The notes beneath the pieces are model-generated. The model was not told the DNA's origin and made no database searches. It saw only the letters and a program-made list of their open reading frames with translations. From positions 1-26,728 of IMG/VR virus record IMGVR_UViG_3300005525_000091: DNA of 26,728 bases; one strand, 5' to 3'. Position numbers and translations under genes: made by a program. Of the stretch, positions 25,718 through 26,728 are shown one piece after another (position 1 is the first letter of the stretch; every line of letters starts with the position of its first letter). This DNA comes from a virus.

Positions 25718-26728
25718 ATGGACAAGCCCACTGAATTCACGAACGATCCGGCGGGGCAAGCTCGCCGGTGGACGGCTGAGTTCTCTGCCGCCCGCAAATT
25801 CGTAGAAAATTTCCACAAAGATGGTGACAAGATCGTCAACCGCTTTCTGGACTGCGAGGAGGGAGTCAGCCCGGAGAACCCGGATGTTCGCCTCAACCTC
25901 TTTTTCTCCAACATCGTCACGCTGAAATCGATGCTTTACGGGAAACTCCCCAAGGTGGAGGTTTCCCGTACGAGCGCTGATCCGGATGATGATGTGGCTC
26001 GCGTGGCATCGCTGATGCTTACCCGCATCCTGAACCAGGACATTCAGGAGGAGGGTGAAGATTACGCGACGGTCATGCGTTCGTGTCTCGAAGACCGTCT
26101 GCTCCCGGGCATGGGCTCTTGCCGTCTACGCTATCAGGCAGACATCCAGAAGACCACCAAGCCCGCGATCACTGATCCCATTACGGGCAAGGAGCTCGCG
26201 CCTGCGGTCGAGCGCGAGATTGTCGCGGACGCCTGGACGGAGACGATCTACACGCACTGGAAGGATCAGCTGTGGTCGCCCGCGCGCACCTACAGTGAGC
26301 TTCGCTGGAAGGCATTCCGGGCCTTCATGAACAAGAAGAAGCTCATCGAGCGCTTTGGCGAGGACGCAGCGAAGAAGGTCCCTATGAAGTCTAAGGGGCC
26401 TCTGGACGACGACAAGAGCAAGCAGGTTGGTGATACTCCTTGGATGCAGGCCGAGGTCTGGGAGATCTGGGACAAGGAGAACAAGCAGGTCTGCTACTTC
26501 GTCGAGGGTATGGAGGAGACGCTGGAGTGTGGACCTCCGCCGCTGGAGCTCGACGGCTTCTGGCCCGACCCGCCGCCGATGATGGCGAATGTGACGACGA
26601 GCAAGTACATCCCTCGCGCGGATTACATGCTCGCGAAGTCGCTGTACGAAGACATCGACAACCTCCAGATGCGTATCGCGCTGTTGACCGATGCGTGTAA
26701 GGCGGTTGGTGTCTACGACAAGAATGAG
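25718..26728 (+). CDS. Portal protein (5' part, runs off the window)
   Basis: 337 residues visible with no stop. MDKPTEFTNDPAGQARRWTA, helical KFVENFHKDGDKIVNRFLD, then LNLFFSNIVTLKSMLYGKLPK (the 'NLF.SN..TL...LY...PK' opening of podovirus-type portals), the clip-like region DAWTETIYTHWKDQLWSPAR and YMLAKSLYEDIDNLQMRIAL. It would form the dodecamer ring at the packaging vertex. ATG lies directly after the upstream stop. The remaining head and tail genes must lie beyond the window. Confidence 0.85.
   Translation, partial: MDKPTEFTNDPAGQARRWTAEFSAARKFVENFHKDGDKIVNRFLDCEEGVSPENPDVRLNLFFSNIVTLKSMLYGKLPKVEVSRTSADPDDDVARVASLMLTRILNQDIQEEGEDYATVMRSCLEDRLLPGMGSCRLRYQADIQKTTKPAITDPITGKELAPAVEREIVADAWTETIYTHWKDQLWSPARTYSELRWKAFRAFMNKKKLIERFGEDAAKKVPMKSKGPLDDDKSKQVGDTPWMQAEVWEIWDKENKQVCYFVEGMEETLECGPPPLELDGFWPDPPPMMANVTTSKYIPRADYMLAKSLYEDIDNLQMRIALLTDACKAVGVYDKNE

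Overview
The window is a GC-rich, densely packed stretch of a tailed double-stranded DNA phage (Caudoviricetes). Evidence: a terminase large subunit, the 5' part of a portal gene, fibre-type proteins, an endolysin/holin/two-component spanin cassette, and a phage-style family A DNA polymerase with its own primase-helicase. The spanin pair and an outer-membrane lipid A deacylase-like protein point to a Gram-negative host. The portal looks podovirus-like, but this is tentative. I saw no tRNA, integrase, transposase or CRISPR array.

Layout. (1) 1-4474, + strand: the 3' end of a fibre gene, then a lysis/envelope cassette. It holds small proteins, an M15 peptidase endolysin, a holin candidate, a signal-bearing protein, overlapping Rz/Rz1 spanins, a protein with an HELQH metallopeptidase-like motif, and a PagL-like lipid A deacylase. 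(2) 4581-16593, - strand: one long operon with many ATGA/GTGA overlaps. Read in its own direction it encodes small zinc-ribbon and accessory proteins, a candidate ssDNA-binding protein, DNA polymerase, a RecB/Cas4-like Fe-S nuclease, a VRR-NUC nuclease, a SNF2-type helicase and a Lys/Pro/Ala-rich protein. It then encodes a probable DNA-base hypermodification block: TAGT-type glycosyltransferase, alpha-GPT-PPlase/HMUDK-helical family protein, thymidylate synthase homologue and PseT-like HAD phosphatase. It ends with a DUF3310 protein, a winged-helix protein and a pyrimidine-dimer-glycosylase-like protein. (3) 16594-16796: a divergent control region. (4) 16797-21533, + strand: a Toprim-VirE primase-helicase followed by small early proteins in at least three transcription units with similar promoter-like sequences. 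(5) 20610-21260 and 21534-21889: two gene-free tracts full of iterons, inverted repeats and TCGTC/GACGA pentamers, candidates for origin and packaging or control sites. (6) 21890-26728, + strand: the late module (terS candidate, terL, a beta-rich protein, a zinc ribbon, a repeat-bearing fibre-like protein, a structural protein and the portal, cut by the window end).

The most interesting system is the base-modification block at about 5.8-8.9 kb. A thymidylate-synthase-fold enzyme of the RSND...GAN type could make a hydroxymethylated pyrimidine nucleotide. The alpha-GPT-PPlase-like protein and the TAGT-type glycosyltransferase could then elaborate that base in DNA. TAGT genes are known mainly beside TET/JBP oxygenases. 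Here none is visible, and the glycosyltransferase sits next to an alpha-GPT-PPlase-like gene instead, which is an uncommon pairing as far as I know. Other notable signals are an in-frame second copy of the fibre C-terminus just past its stop codon, an intrinsic-terminator hairpin that contains the endolysin ribosome binding site, a repeated G-run/hairpin module, and dense symmetric repeats in the putative origin.
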